DNA from: an uncultured Mollicutes bacterium
GTDB lineage: Bacteria; Bacillota_I; Bacilli_A; RFN20; CAG-826
Assembly: GCA_900540395.1 (NCBI GenBank)
Contig: UQFQ01000001.1
Span: 62,001-126,000, forward strand
Direction: 5' to 3'
DNA: 64,000 nucleotides
Part shown: one piece after another, positions 17,291-25,631 of the stretch
Position numbering within the stretch: the first letter of the stretch is position 1
Layout: each line of letters starts with the position of its first letter
Made by a program: the position numbers and the translations under genes
Notes under the pieces: model-generated
What the model saw: the letters and a program-made list of their open reading frames with translations, nothing else
Told to the model about the DNA's origin: nothing
Databases searched by the model: none

Positions 17291-17304
17291 TGTTTCTAGA
17301 CAAA
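17291..17304 (+). repeat. Direct repeat TGTTTCTAGACAAA, left copy
   Basis: The same 14 bases recur at 19031-19044. The two copies bracket the DUF4143 ATPase gene. The left copy follows R1 and the right copy precedes R2, as expected for the boundaries of an inserted cassette. A crossover-site role is inference. Confidence 0.5.
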
Positions 17305-17400
17305 TAGAATGAATAGGCTTTATACGAATAAAGTGTTAAGCCTTTTATTTTATAGTGTTAATTCATATAAAAATTTATTTATAAATGTGTTTATTCTTGT

Positions 17401-17469
17401 GAAAAAAGTGCACTTATATGCTTGAAAAAAGTGCACTTATATAATTGAAAAAAGTGCATCATTATAGTA
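17401..17469 (+). repeat. Three tandem 23-bp repeats upstream of DUF4143 ATPase
   Basis: GAAAAAAGTGCACTTATAT begins at 17401, 17424 and 17447 (period 23 bp); the third copy is diverged at its end. The array ends 25 nt before the ATPase start, overlapping its likely promoter. The core TTGAAAAAAGTGCA resembles the core of the repeats before the second DUF4143 gene (TTGAAAAAGGTGTA). Confidence 0.8.
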
Positions 17470-17494
17470 GAATCACATTGAAAGGCGATTAACT

Positions 17495-18802
17495 ATGCCA
17501 ATTAAACTTGAAAATTATAAAGAACGATTAATTGATAAAACTATTGAGTTATATTTAAAAACATTTAAAGCAATTCAAATTGTTGGTCCAAAATGGTGCG
17601 GCAAAACATGGACTAGTATGCATCATGGCAATTCTATTGTTAGATTAACTGATATAGAGAAAAGAAAACTAGCTATACTTAATCCGAAGTTAATTTTAAA
17701 TGAGAATATTCCAGAGGTTATTGATGAATGGCAACTAGTGCCAGAATTGTGGGATGCTATTAGAAATGAATGTGATCTGAGGGTATCAAAAGGGAATTTT
17801 ATTTTAACAGGCTCAACCGCTTTACTAGATAAGGAAGAGAAATCTAAGATTAAGCATACTGGTACTGGTAGAATTATTAAAATAAATATGTTTCCTATGA
17901 CAACATTAGAATTAGGTAAATCTCTTGATTATATTTCTTTAATGGATATGTATGAAGGAAAGGAAATTAATAAATTAGTTGATCCTTTTGATATTTATGA
18001 AATTACTAGACTTATTATAAATGGTGGATGGCCTGAAAATTTAGGTCTTTCGAATTTAGAAAGTGATGGTTTACTAGCACGTGAATATATAAAGTCAGTT
18101 GTAGAAAATGACGTTAATGAAAATTACAATGATGATAAATTCTTGTTTGACTCACAAAAAATGATGATGATTCTTAAGTCATTAGCAAGAAATGAGTCCA
18201 GTTATGCAGCAGAAGCAACTATTTTGAGAGATTGCTTTAATTTTAGAAATGGCGAAGAACAAACATTAAATAAAAGAACATTATCTAGATATTTAGACAT
18301 TCTAGAAAAGTTATACATTATAAATAATCAAGAAGCTTATTCAACTAATTATAGATCTAGTTCAAGGGTTGGCAAAAAGGCAAAGAGAAGATTTGCTGAT
18401 CCGTCACTTGCGGCTGCTCTTTTAGGCTTAACATCTGAAAAACTAATTAATGATCTAAATACATTTGGATTATTGTTTGAGTCTTTAGTGGTTAGAGATT
18501 TAAATGTGTATATGGAATATTATAGAGGGCACGTTTATGCTTTTAGAGATAATCTAAGTAATGATGAGGTTGATGCTATAGTTGAATTTAGTGATGGTGA
18601 ATATGGTGCAATTGAAATTAAATTAGGAAATAATCAAATAGATGAAGCAATAAAATCATTAACCAAATTTAATGATAATGTCGCTAAAAAGCCTAAATTT
18701 CTATGTGTGATTGTAGGTATAGGATTTGGACTTACAAGAGATCCTAAATCTGGTGTATATGTTGTTCCATATAATACATTAGGAATGCATTTTAATGTCT
18801 AA
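17495..18802 (+). CDS. DUF4143-family AAA ATPase (first copy)
   Basis: This 435-residue protein has Walker A GPKWCGKT (about residues 31-38) and Walker B VIDEWQLVPELWD (about 75-87), an ILTGST sensor motif, and a C-terminal DUF4143 region ending in a PD-(D/E)xK-like motif (NDEVDAIVEF and AIEIKLG). Family members are common in gut bacteria and archaea and their role is unsettled. It lies between 14-bp direct repeats and behind a 23-bp tandem array. No neighbour suggests a partner. A GAAAGGCGA ribosome site is 8 nt upstream. Confidence 0.87.
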   Translation: MPIKLENYKERLIDKTIELYLKTFKAIQIVGPKWCGKTWTSMHHGNSIVRLTDIEKRKLAILNPKLILNENIPEVIDEWQLVPELWDAIRNECDLRVSKGNFILTGSTALLDKEEKSKIKHTGTGRIIKINMFPMTTLELGKSLDYISLMDMYEGKEINKLVDPFDIYEITRLIINGGWPENLGLSNLESDGLLAREYIKSVVENDVNENYNDDKFLFDSQKMMMILKSLARNESSYAAEATILRDCFNFRNGEEQTLNKRTLSRYLDILEKLYIINNQEAYSTNYRSSSRVGKKAKRRFADPSLAAALLGLTSEKLINDLNTFGLLFESLVVRDLNVYMEYYRGHVYAFRDNLSNDEVDAIVEFSDGEYGAIEIKLGNNQIDEAIKSLTKFNDNVAKKPKFLCVIVGIGFGLTRDPKSGVYVVPYNTLGMHFNV

Positions 18803-18933
18803 ACTAATTAATTTTAAATGTGACAAATACGTTGAAGTTGAAGGAGATAAGATTTCTTTAACTAAAACAACTTCACCAGAAGCACCATCAAGAAAATAAC
18901 TTGAAGATAAAATAAAAGACTTATTCAAAGGAT
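18803..18933 (+). pseudogene. Gene remnant with one in-frame TAA
   Basis: From about 18809 a frame reads NFKCDKYVEVEGDKISLTK and continues through SPEAPSRK-stop-LEDKIKDLFKG. The internal stop is TAA where Gln would fit. It looks like the end of a small protein, possibly antitoxin-like, but the fragment is too short to name. Confidence 0.3.
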
Positions 18934-19030
18934 AATATTAATAAGCATAGTGTAAAGGATTGAAATGACAATCTAGTACCACAAAATGGTACGAAACTAG
19001 TTCAAGTGTACGAAATTGTATCAAATGTTA

Positions 19031-19044
19031 TGTTTCTAGACAAA
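19031..19044 (+). repeat. Direct repeat TGTTTCTAGACAAA, right copy
   Basis: Identical to 17291-17304 and fused to the first bases of R2. Just upstream, GGTACC/GGTACG and GTACGAAA strings (18975-19020) form further short repeats. Confidence 0.5.
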
Positions 19045-19163
19045 ATCTTAAAAATGTACGATAAATACCGTGTTTTTATTTGGGGTAGAAAGCAAAATGT
19101 CACTCCAAATGTCACTGCAAATTAAACGTTAATTTTGATAAATGGGCATAATTTAAGGCTCTC
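19042..19163 (+). repeat. Island repeat R2 (~120 bp)
   Basis: It is nearly identical to R1, from AAATCTTAAAAATG to TTTAAGGCTCTCT, but the hairpin is changed to TACGATAAATACCGTG. Decayed mobile-element genes follow it. Confidence 0.75.
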
Positions 19164-19215
19164 TACATAAAGATTAATTATCAAAGTCCGTAAAAGTTCG
19201 TAATTTTGCTAACTT

Positions 19216-19408
19216 CAACCCTCACATGGTTTTTATTTTTGTTACTTTACCTTACGATTTGGAAGTGAAATCTACGTTGGATGGTGATGAGCACCTAAGT
19301 GAGCACCTAAATGATCACCTAAAGCCAACGAAAATGATAGAGAGAAAGTTCTAATTCAATTGATAAAGGCAAATTCATATATCACTTATGATGAAGTGTC
19401 ATCAAAAT
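19216..19408 (+). pseudogene. Remnant of AlbA_2/AAA_4-type (RecG-like) regulator C-terminus
   Basis: A frame gives FVTLPYDLEVKS and HLSEHLNDHLK. After a frameshift near 19330 another frame gives REKVLIQLIKANSYITYDEV, which looks like the C-terminal helix-turn-helix of divergent-AAA_4 putative transcriptional regulators. Three 12-bp repeats (GAGCACCTAAGT type) lie at 19289-19324. The gene is truncated and frameshifted. Confidence 0.45.
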
Positions 19409-19450
19409 AAAAAGAAGATATGGCTAATGAATTTCAATCTTCTTTTTAAA

Positions 19451-19726
19451 ATGAATACTTAGACTCAACAAGATAAGTCGATTTGGCAAAAAAAGTATGC
19501 AGAACTTAAGGGAAAATATTAAAACAAGGAATCTGATTATAAGAAACTAGCCACTGAAAAAGAAGAAAAAAACTAAAAAGAAAGCAACTTTAAAACCTTT
19601 ATAGAAACGCTTAAAAAAGGCGAAGCTTAATTTGAATGCGATAAGATGGTGTTTAACTTCACATTAGAAAAAGTAGTAGTTCATAAAGATAAATCAATAA
19701 CATTTAAGCTCTATTCTGGTTATTAA
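19451..19726 (+). pseudogene. Remnant of serine recombinase C-terminal region with several stops
   Basis: One frame of 91 codons contains WQKKYAELKGKY, DYKKLATEKEEKN, FKTFIETLKKGEA and LEKVVVHKDKSITFKLYSGY, the coiled-coil and C-terminal strand of large serine recombinases. It is interrupted by one TAG and three TAA codons and ends with a further TAA, with no frameshift. All the stops are at places where Gln is plausible, so CAA/CAG-to-TAA/TAG decay is the simplest explanation. The catalytic N-terminal domain is absent. Confidence 0.55.
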
Positions 19727-19850
19727 CAACCATGTAGGTTAAGAGCAAAATCTCATGTTTTTTAAAAAACGTTTTCATTATAAAGATAATTAAAAATCGA
19801 CATTTTCATGTTAAAATTATATGACTTTTGAAATTTTTTGTGAGGTGTAC

Positions 19851-20921
19851 ATGAGAAAAATCTTTTCGTATATATTATGCTTAATATCTGTCACTACTTT
19901 GGTTTCTTGCAATTCTAATAATCGCGATAATGAAGTTTTAGTTACTGATATGAGTGGAGCCGAAGTTTGGGTTCCTAAAAATCCTAAAAAAGTAGCAGCT
20001 GTTTCCCCATCTACTGGTGATTTAATGATAGCGTTTGGCTTGGGCAATATTTTAGATGGCACTTATTATAGCGTTATGGATAATCCATGGACTAAAGTTA
20101 TTTATCCAGAATCAAATGATTTGTTTGGCTATGACTACGATAATAGTGTCGAAACCTTCATTGAAAGAGGTGTTGATTTAATATTTATTCCTGAGCCAGC
20201 TACAGCTAAAAATCTTAGAGACCATGGTCTTAATGCACTTTGTGTTCGTCAATTTGCTGAAGATGGATATGGTGACTATGTTTTTGCTTTCTCTGAAATT
20301 GTAAGAACAATATGGGGTGATAAGGTCAAAGACAAAGTCAATATGTGGCAAGCGGATTTTAATAAAGCAATAGAGGATGTCACGACTGTACTTGAAGAAA
20401 ATGGAGTATATGAACAAAACAAAAGGACTTTGTATTATATATGTGGAGATAAAGATAGAGGCTTAGGCTATACTGATTTAGGAAAGTCGCTTTTAGAGTA
20501 TGTATATGATGTATTAAATATTGATTTTATTTGTAATCGTTTTGAAACAAATAGGCCATCAGCAGAAGCAGTGCTTGAAATTAATCCTGACATTGTCGCT
20601 ATTGGTGGCATTTATCAACAATATTTATTGCAACAAATAAAAATTGTAGAACCTCGGAATAGAATTAAGGGAGTCGTTGACGGACAACTTTATAATATAC
20701 CTGTTGGCTTTGTGAGTTTTGAGCAAACCTCGGCAGAAAGTTCCTTATTTATTTATGATATGGCCAACAAACTTTATCCAGATTTGTTTGATTATGATAT
20801 GGTGTCTTTAACAAAAGAGTGTTTATCTAAGTATTTTTCATATGAATTAAGCGATAATGACGTAAATAATATATTAAAAGGACTTGATGTAAATGGCGAA
20901 CCACTTATCTGGAAAGAATAA
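19851..20921 (+). CDS. FecB/BtuF-type ABC transporter substrate-binding lipoprotein
   Basis: The start at 19851 has GAGGTG 6-11 nt upstream. The signal peptide has lipobox LVSC. The sequence then shows the periplasmic-binding class III pattern: VTDMSGAEVWVPKNPKKVAAVSPS, IERGVDLIFIPEP, and at the end KGVVDGQLYNIPVG. Codon 20655-20657 is CGG in EP[CGG]NRIKGV, exactly where the family usually has Trp (PxWxxIKAV); this is strong support for CGG as Trp. The cargo is probably iron-siderophore, heme or cobalamin. It is the first gene of a transporter operon. Confidence 0.87.
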   Translation: MRKIFSYILCLISVTTLVSCNSNNRDNEVLVTDMSGAEVWVPKNPKKVAAVSPSTGDLMIAFGLGNILDGTYYSVMDNPWTKVIYPESNDLFGYDYDNSVETFIERGVDLIFIPEPATAKNLRDHGLNALCVRQFAEDGYGDYVFAFSEIVRTIWGDKVKDKVNMWQADFNKAIEDVTTVLEENGVYEQNKRTLYYICGDKDRGLGYTDLGKSLLEYVYDVLNIDFICNRFETNRPSAEAVLEINPDIVAIGGIYQQYLLQQIKIVEPRNRIKGVVDGQLYNIPVGFVSFEQTSAESSLFIYDMANKLYPDLFDYDMVSLTKECLSKYFSYELSDNDVNNILKGLDVNGEPLIWKE

Positions 20922-21927
20922 GAAAAAAGTTGGCTTAATATTTATAGGTTTTATCTTTGCGTTAATACTTCTATTTTTTCTTGCATTAATTGTTGGAAAA
21001 TACTCCATTAGCATTGAAAATTTTTTTAAAGCACTATTTACTACTGATGAAGAGTTTTCGACAGATAGAAGTGTTATTGTAAATTTAAGATTGCCTAGAT
21101 CTTTAATGGCTGTATTGGTAGGAGCAGGGTTATCAGTTTCAGGTCTTGTTTATCAAGATCTATTTCAAAATAAATTAGTTTCTCCTGATTTTTTAGGAGT
21201 TTCAAGCGGCGCAAGCGTTGGTGCAGCTTTTTCAATTTTGATGGGGATGTCTGGTCTGGTTATTTGTCTCTTTTCTTTTACCTTTGGAATTTTAACAATG
21301 ATTTGCACATTATTTATTGCTAGAGCTTTTAAAAATAAATCCCCGATAATACTTTTACTATCTGGCATTATTATGGGCGGATTTTTAGAGGCTTGCTTAA
21401 GCTTTATTAAATTTATGGCTGATACAGATAGTCAACTAGGCGAGATAACTTTTTGGCTTTTAGGTTCATTCCAAAATGTCACAATAAATGACGTTTATAT
21501 AATTTTGCCTATTTTTATTATTTGCATAACTGTATTATTAGCTATTAGATGGAGAATTAATATTGTTGCTTTAGGGCAAGAGCAAGCCGAAACTAAAGGT
21601 TTAAACTATAAGTTCTATAAGGCACTTTTAATAGTTATTGTTACCATTCTTACATCTGCTTCAGTAGCTTTTGCAGGAGTAATAGGATGGGTTGCCTTGG
21701 TTGTTCCTCATATAGCAAGATTGCTTGTAGGAAGGAATGTTTCAATTAGTCTGCCACTGACCATATTCATAGGCGCTGTCTTTATGCTTTTATGTGATAT
21801 TATTTCAAGAAGTTTTACATTTTCTGAGATTCCATTATCAGCTGTTTCTGGTTTTATTGGTACACCTATATTCATTGGAATTCTTATTTTCAAGAAAGGG
21901 GATAAAAATGACATTACTAGAAATTGA
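20893..21927 (+). CDS. FecCD-type ABC transporter permease
   Basis: This 344-residue integral membrane protein has the family motifs LRLPRSLMAVLVGAGLSVSG (about 59-78), LGVSSGASVGAA, and FAGVIGWVALVVPHIAR near residue 260, which contacts the ATPase. It has about nine or ten membrane helices. It overlaps the binding-protein gene by 29 nt and the ATPase gene by 20 nt, so the three are translationally coupled. Confidence 0.93.
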   Translation: MANHLSGKNKKKVGLIFIGFIFALILLFFLALIVGKYSISIENFFKALFTTDEEFSTDRSVIVNLRLPRSLMAVLVGAGLSVSGLVYQDLFQNKLVSPDFLGVSSGASVGAAFSILMGMSGLVICLFSFTFGILTMICTLFIARAFKNKSPIILLLSGIIMGGFLEACLSFIKFMADTDSQLGEITFWLLGSFQNVTINDVYIILPIFIICITVLLAIRWRINIVALGQEQAETKGLNYKFYKALLIVIVTILTSASVAFAGVIGWVALVVPHIARLLVGRNVSISLPLTIFIGAVFMLLCDIISRSFTFSEIPLSAVSGFIGTPIFIGILIFKKGDKNDITRN

Positions 21928-22678
21928 AAACCTTTCTTATGTTTATAAGAATAATCAAGAAGGTTTAGACAATGTAAATTTAAAAATAGATAAGGGAACT
22001 ATTAATGTTTTGCTTGGATTAAATGGATGCGGAAAAACTACTCTGCTTAAATTAATAACTGGCCTCTTAAAAGTCAAAAAATCAAAAATATTAATTGATG
22101 GGGAAAATATTAATGATTTAAGCAGTAAACAGAAAGCGAAATTTATAAGCTTTGTACCTCAATTATCTAGTAGTGAAGAAGATTTTTTAGTAGAAGATTT
22201 TTTGCTATTTGGATTTGTGAGTGACTTAAAGTTTTATCAAGAGCCAAAAGAAGAACAAGTAAATAAAATGAAAGAGGCGGTTAAAAAATTTGAAATTGAA
22301 CCGCTTCTTACTAAAAAGCTTGACGAATTATCTGGCGGTGAAAGACAAAAAGTTTACATCTGTTCCGCTTATCTGCAAAATGCCAAACTTATTGTTTTGG
22401 ACGAGCCGCTGAGTGCTTTAGATCTTAAAAATCAAAGCTTGATTATTTCGATTTTAAAAGAGCTAAAAGAAGAAGGCAAAACAATTATTTTGTCCACACA
22501 TAATCCAAATATAGCGTTGGTATTAGATAGCTATGTTGTTCTTATGAATAATGGAAAAATTCATAAAACTGGATATTGTACCGATATGATTAAGGTTGAA
22601 GTTTTAAAAGATATCTATGGCGAAAAATTGATATCATCAAAAGATACTGATTATGAAGAAGTTACAATTTCTAGATAA
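21908..22678 (+). CDS. FecE/BtuD-type ABC transporter ATP-binding protein
   Basis: The start at 21908 has AAAGGGGA upstream and gives 256 residues. Walker A is GLNGCGKTT, the Q-loop is in FVPQLS, the signature is LSGGERQK, Walker B is LIVLDEPLSALD and the switch His is in LSTHNP. It powers the FecBCD-type importer encoded upstream. It overlaps the HAD gene by 26 nt. Confidence 0.93.
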   Translation: MTLLEIENLSYVYKNNQEGLDNVNLKIDKGTINVLLGLNGCGKTTLLKLITGLLKVKKSKILIDGENINDLSSKQKAKFISFVPQLSSSEEDFLVEDFLLFGFVSDLKFYQEPKEEQVNKMKEAVKKFEIEPLLTKKLDELSGGERQKVYICSAYLQNAKLIVLDEPLSALDLKNQSLIISILKELKEEGKTIILSTHNPNIALVLDSYVVLMNNGKIHKTGYCTDMIKVEVLKDIYGEKLISSKDTDYEEVTISR

Positions 22679-23402
22679 TGTTAAAGTTTTCATTTTTGAT
22701 GTTGGGAAAACTCTTTTTGATAAAGATTGCCAAACTAAATGTTCAGAGAAAACGATAGAAGCACTTAATTTATTAAAGAGAAAAGGGTACGAAGTAGGTG
22801 TATGTACTATGCGTACAATTAGCCACATTAAAGATATAATTGATTTCGACTTTGATTTTTTTGTTTTAAATAATGGCTCATATCTGGTGTACAAGAACAA
22901 AGTATTAATTGACGAGCCGCTAGATATAAAGATTTCAAATAAAGACTTTTTAACATACACACCGTTTGAGACATTTTATTCAACTAACGAAGCCAAAGAT
23001 AAAGCTAATCAAAATGGTTTTATTGCTGATAAAAAAGGCAAGGCTAGTAAATTTTATAATTTGATTTTGTTTGATGCTAATGAAAATGAAATAAGTAAAT
23101 TTAAACATCATTATTCCTGCTATATTCGGTGGAAGACTAAAACAATCAGCATACAAAAAGCTGGATGTTCTCGAATCAATGCAATTAATGAATTGACTAA
23201 AGCATTAAGTGTGTCTACAGAGCAATTAATATATTTTGGTGATGGACCAAACGATTTAGAGGTCTTTAGATATTTACAAAATTCAATTGCAATGGGGAAT
23301 TGTTATCCTGAATTATTAAAATATGCACGTTATCAAATAGATACATGTAAAAATGATGGGGTAGCAAAGTTTATTTTTAGCAATTGCTTATTAAAGCAAT
23401 AA
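22653..23402 (+). CDS. Cof-like HAD-IIB phosphatase
   Basis: This 249-residue HAD hydrolase has motif I FDVGKTLFD (unusual Gly in DxGxT), a cap domain, and motif IV YFGDGPNDLEVFR. It dephosphorylates a small molecule. It overlaps the transporter ATPase gene and belongs to that operon, so it may process a cofactor or imported ligand. Codon 159 (23127-23129) is CGG directly before a TGG Trp codon (YI[CGG]WKTK). Arg-Trp is common at this place in related HAD proteins from memory, so this codon is the least supportive of Trp. Confidence 0.85.
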   Translation: MKKLQFLDNVKVFIFDVGKTLFDKDCQTKCSEKTIEALNLLKRKGYEVGVCTMRTISHIKDIIDFDFDFFVLNNGSYLVYKNKVLIDEPLDIKISNKDFLTYTPFETFYSTNEAKDKANQNGFIADKKGKASKFYNLILFDANENEISKFKHHYSCYIRWKTKTISIQKAGCSRINAINELTKALSVSTEQLIYFGDGPNDLEVFRYLQNSIAMGNCYPELLKYARYQIDTCKNDGVAKFIFSNCLLKQ

Positions 23403-23435
23403 AGTTAAATAGTATATGGCATTTACGATGGTAAG

Positions 23436-24827
23436 ATGGGGAAACAATTATTAACAAATACTTTAGAAAAGATTTTTAAATCATGTACTGAAGAAAATCT
23501 GATAGTGATTAAAAGTGCATTATTATCTTTATGTGCTGACATTGAAAGATATTTTAAAAGTTATTTTAATATTAGCTTGAATAAAAAGGTCTCGAATTCT
23601 GATTTAGAAAATATTTTTGAAATTTTTCCTAAGTTTTCACAACTATCGGATGAGCAATTCAATCGCTTTATTTTAGTTTTTATTAATATTAGAAATATGT
23701 GTGCTCATCTTTATATAGCGAAACCAATATTTTTAGATGCAGATTTAAAAAAATTTATACTGAATTATGGAAATAATTTATATCCTTTAGAAATGAATGG
23801 CAGAATAACCATTTATGGTACTGCCGTGTTCTTATCTTTTTTATCACAAAAATATATGATTTGGCCTTTTTGTACATCTTTATTTAAAATAACAATTTTT
23901 AATGAAATAGGTAATACGGGAAGCGAGATGTCTTCATTTCAAATAAATATGCAAAAATTATTAAATCAGAATTGTGGTATAGGTAAAACGCTATTAGATG
24001 AACAAAACCTATATCAAATATCAAAAGCTGACTTGCAATATCTTAACGATACATTAAAAAGGAGTTTGACTTCTATTTTTTTCGATTTAGAAAGATGCTT
24101 TTCAATTAGAAAATCCCGATATCCTAAGGATAATTCATTTATCTATAAACTTAGGGCTAGTGGAAATTTTGACGAAAACATAATTACTCTAATTGCAAAA
24201 TTAAGAAATTGCTGGTTTCATGGTGCCTTTATAGGAGATGCTTTTGAATATGATAACGAAGATTTTAAATTCACTTTGGAATTTGTATTGGAAACACTGA
24301 AAAATATTCTAGATGCATTAGCTAAAAGTCATATTGGTTGTCATCTTGTTATTAAAGATATTAATTCGCTGGGCCAAGCTTTATTCAATTTTTATATTTT
24401 AAGAATTCTTGAATGTTCTTACAAAATATTAGATAAAAAATTATTAGAGCCTGATAAATTTGAAGAAAGATTAGATAATTCATATAGAGCATTTATAAAG
24501 ATGGAATCAATTGATCAAAATTTATTTACCCTTTTTAGTAACCTAATTACTTCTAATAAACTCAAATTCTTTTTAAACGGTACTAAATTTTTAGATAATA
24601 AATCGAGAGTAATTACTGCAACGAATTTAAAAATTGCTGAAATTCACAGTTCATCAGGCTTTAAAATTGGAGATTGCATAAGTCAAAGGACCGATATTAC
24701 ATTGGCGATTATTAGCATAAAAGATGAAGATAGAAACATGGTTAATGGATATAGTTTAGAAAATATTAAATATAAAGTTAAAGATGATCTATGTAGGTTT
24801 GTTAGCATAGTAGAAATCAATCTTTAA
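23436..24827 (+). CDS. Protein with two HEPN-type RxxxxH motifs
   Basis: This 463-residue, largely helical protein has two RxxxxH motifs in similar settings: INIRNMCAH (Arg86, His91) and AKLRNCWFH (Arg257, His262). Each is preceded by helices, and each RN-x3-H is the active-site motif of HEPN ribonucleases. The pair suggests a duplicated HEPN protein of the Abi/defence type. The remaining ~120 C-terminal residues are unassigned. It sits at the end of the transporter-HAD region, just before repeat R3. The motifs are seen directly; a defence RNase role is inferred. Confidence 0.65.
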   Translation: MGKQLLTNTLEKIFKSCTEENLIVIKSALLSLCADIERYFKSYFNISLNKKVSNSDLENIFEIFPKFSQLSDEQFNRFILVFINIRNMCAHLYIAKPIFLDADLKKFILNYGNNLYPLEMNGRITIYGTAVFLSFLSQKYMIWPFCTSLFKITIFNEIGNTGSEMSSFQINMQKLLNQNCGIGKTLLDEQNLYQISKADLQYLNDTLKRSLTSIFFDLERCFSIRKSRYPKDNSFIYKLRASGNFDENIITLIAKLRNCWFHGAFIGDAFEYDNEDFKFTLEFVLETLKNILDALAKSHIGCHLVIKDINSLGQALFNFYILRILECSYKILDKKLLEPDKFEERLDNSYRAFIKMESIDQNLFTLFSNLITSNKLKFFLNGTKFLDNKSRVITATNLKIAEIHSSSGFKIGDCISQRTDITLAIISIKDEDRNMVNGYSLENIKYKVKDDLCRFVSIVEINL

Positions 24828-24887
24828 TTTAACGCCGTATAAACGACTAAGGGGTATGTATTGTCTTAAAAATGCAGTATGTCAACA

Positions 24888-24995
24888 AAATCTAAAAATT
24901 CACGATAAATAGCGTGTTTTTACTTTCCTTAGAAAGTAAAAATGTGACTGAAAAAGTAAACGTCAATATTTTACAAATGAGCAAAATTTAAAGCC
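24888..24995 (+). repeat. Island repeat R3 (diverged)
   Basis: It follows the order of R1/R2: AAAATCTAAAAAT, hairpin CACGATAAATAGCGTG with a T run, AGAAAGTAAAAATGTGACTG, AAACGTCAATATTTTACAAATGAGC and AAATTTAAAGCC. It has a deletion relative to R1. It closes the segment that began at R2. No gene is visible in 24828-25631; this stretch also holds the 33-bp tandem repeats and a hairpin, and the rest is AT-rich sequence in which I see nothing. Confidence 0.65.
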
Positions 24996-25072
24996 GTTTT
25001 TCGAAAACTAAACTTTTCTATTTTAAATGAAGTTGCTCCTGTAATAAATTTAAGTAACACTATTGTTGCACT

Positions 25073-25171
25073 AACAATAATTTCCCTTGAAAAAGGTGTA
25101 AAATCAACAATAATTTCCCTTGGAAAAGGTGTAAAACTAACAATAAACTCCCTTGAAAAAGGTGTAATACA
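25073..25171 (+). repeat. Three tandem 33-bp repeats upstream of second DUF4143 ATPase
   Basis: AACAATAATTTCCCTTGAAA begins copies at 25073, 25106 and 25139 (period 33 bp), each continuing to AAGGTGTAA. CCTT and AAGG make a short dyad in each unit. The core TTGAAAAAGGTGTA resembles the 23-bp repeats before the first DUF4143 gene. The array ends about 460 nt before the ATPase start. Confidence 0.8.
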
Positions 25172-25567
25172 TTAATCAAATTAACAGCTAATAATATTTC
25201 TAGAAGCCAAACTGTTTTAAATTTTTCTTATTATCTAATATTGTTTTTATTTAAAAGCGCTGATTAAATAAATTTTTTACATTGTGAAAATCGTATATAT
25301 TTTCATTAAATCATACTATAAATAATGTTTTTATTTATGAATTTAAAGTTTTAAAAATATAACGATTATTTGTATCAATAAATATCATAGATAAAACTTT
25401 TAATGAATTATATTTAAAATTAGTCAATGAAAATTCATACAAAAATATTTTATGAGATAGAATTTACAGATAGCTCCCAAGTTAAAAATTATTAATTAAA
25501 TAAGGTATGACTCTCAAACTCTAGAATATTCAGAATATTCATTAATGAGAAAATGTAAAAATAATAA

Positions 25568-25608
25568 TTTTAGTAAAAATCGGAGTTGAACTCCAAATAA
25601 TACTAAAA
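25568..25608. promoter_or_regulatory. Nested inverted repeat before second DUF4143 gene
   Basis: An outer dyad TTTTAGTA/TACTAAAA (25568-25575 and 25601-25608) encloses an inner dyad GGAGTT-G-AACTCC (25582-25594). It ends 23 nt before the start codon and could be an operator or an mRNA leader hairpin. Confidence 0.5.
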
Positions 25609-25631
25609 TATAATAAAGCTATGAGGTAGAT

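Noticed and set aside
19451..19726. Functional recombinase with UAR read as Gln
   Set aside because: The catalytic domain is missing, the adjacent remnant is frameshifted, and surrounding genes use TAA as a stop; decay is simpler.
17401..25171. CRISPR arrays
   Set aside because: Both tandem arrays have only three units with no unique spacers, and no cas genes are present.
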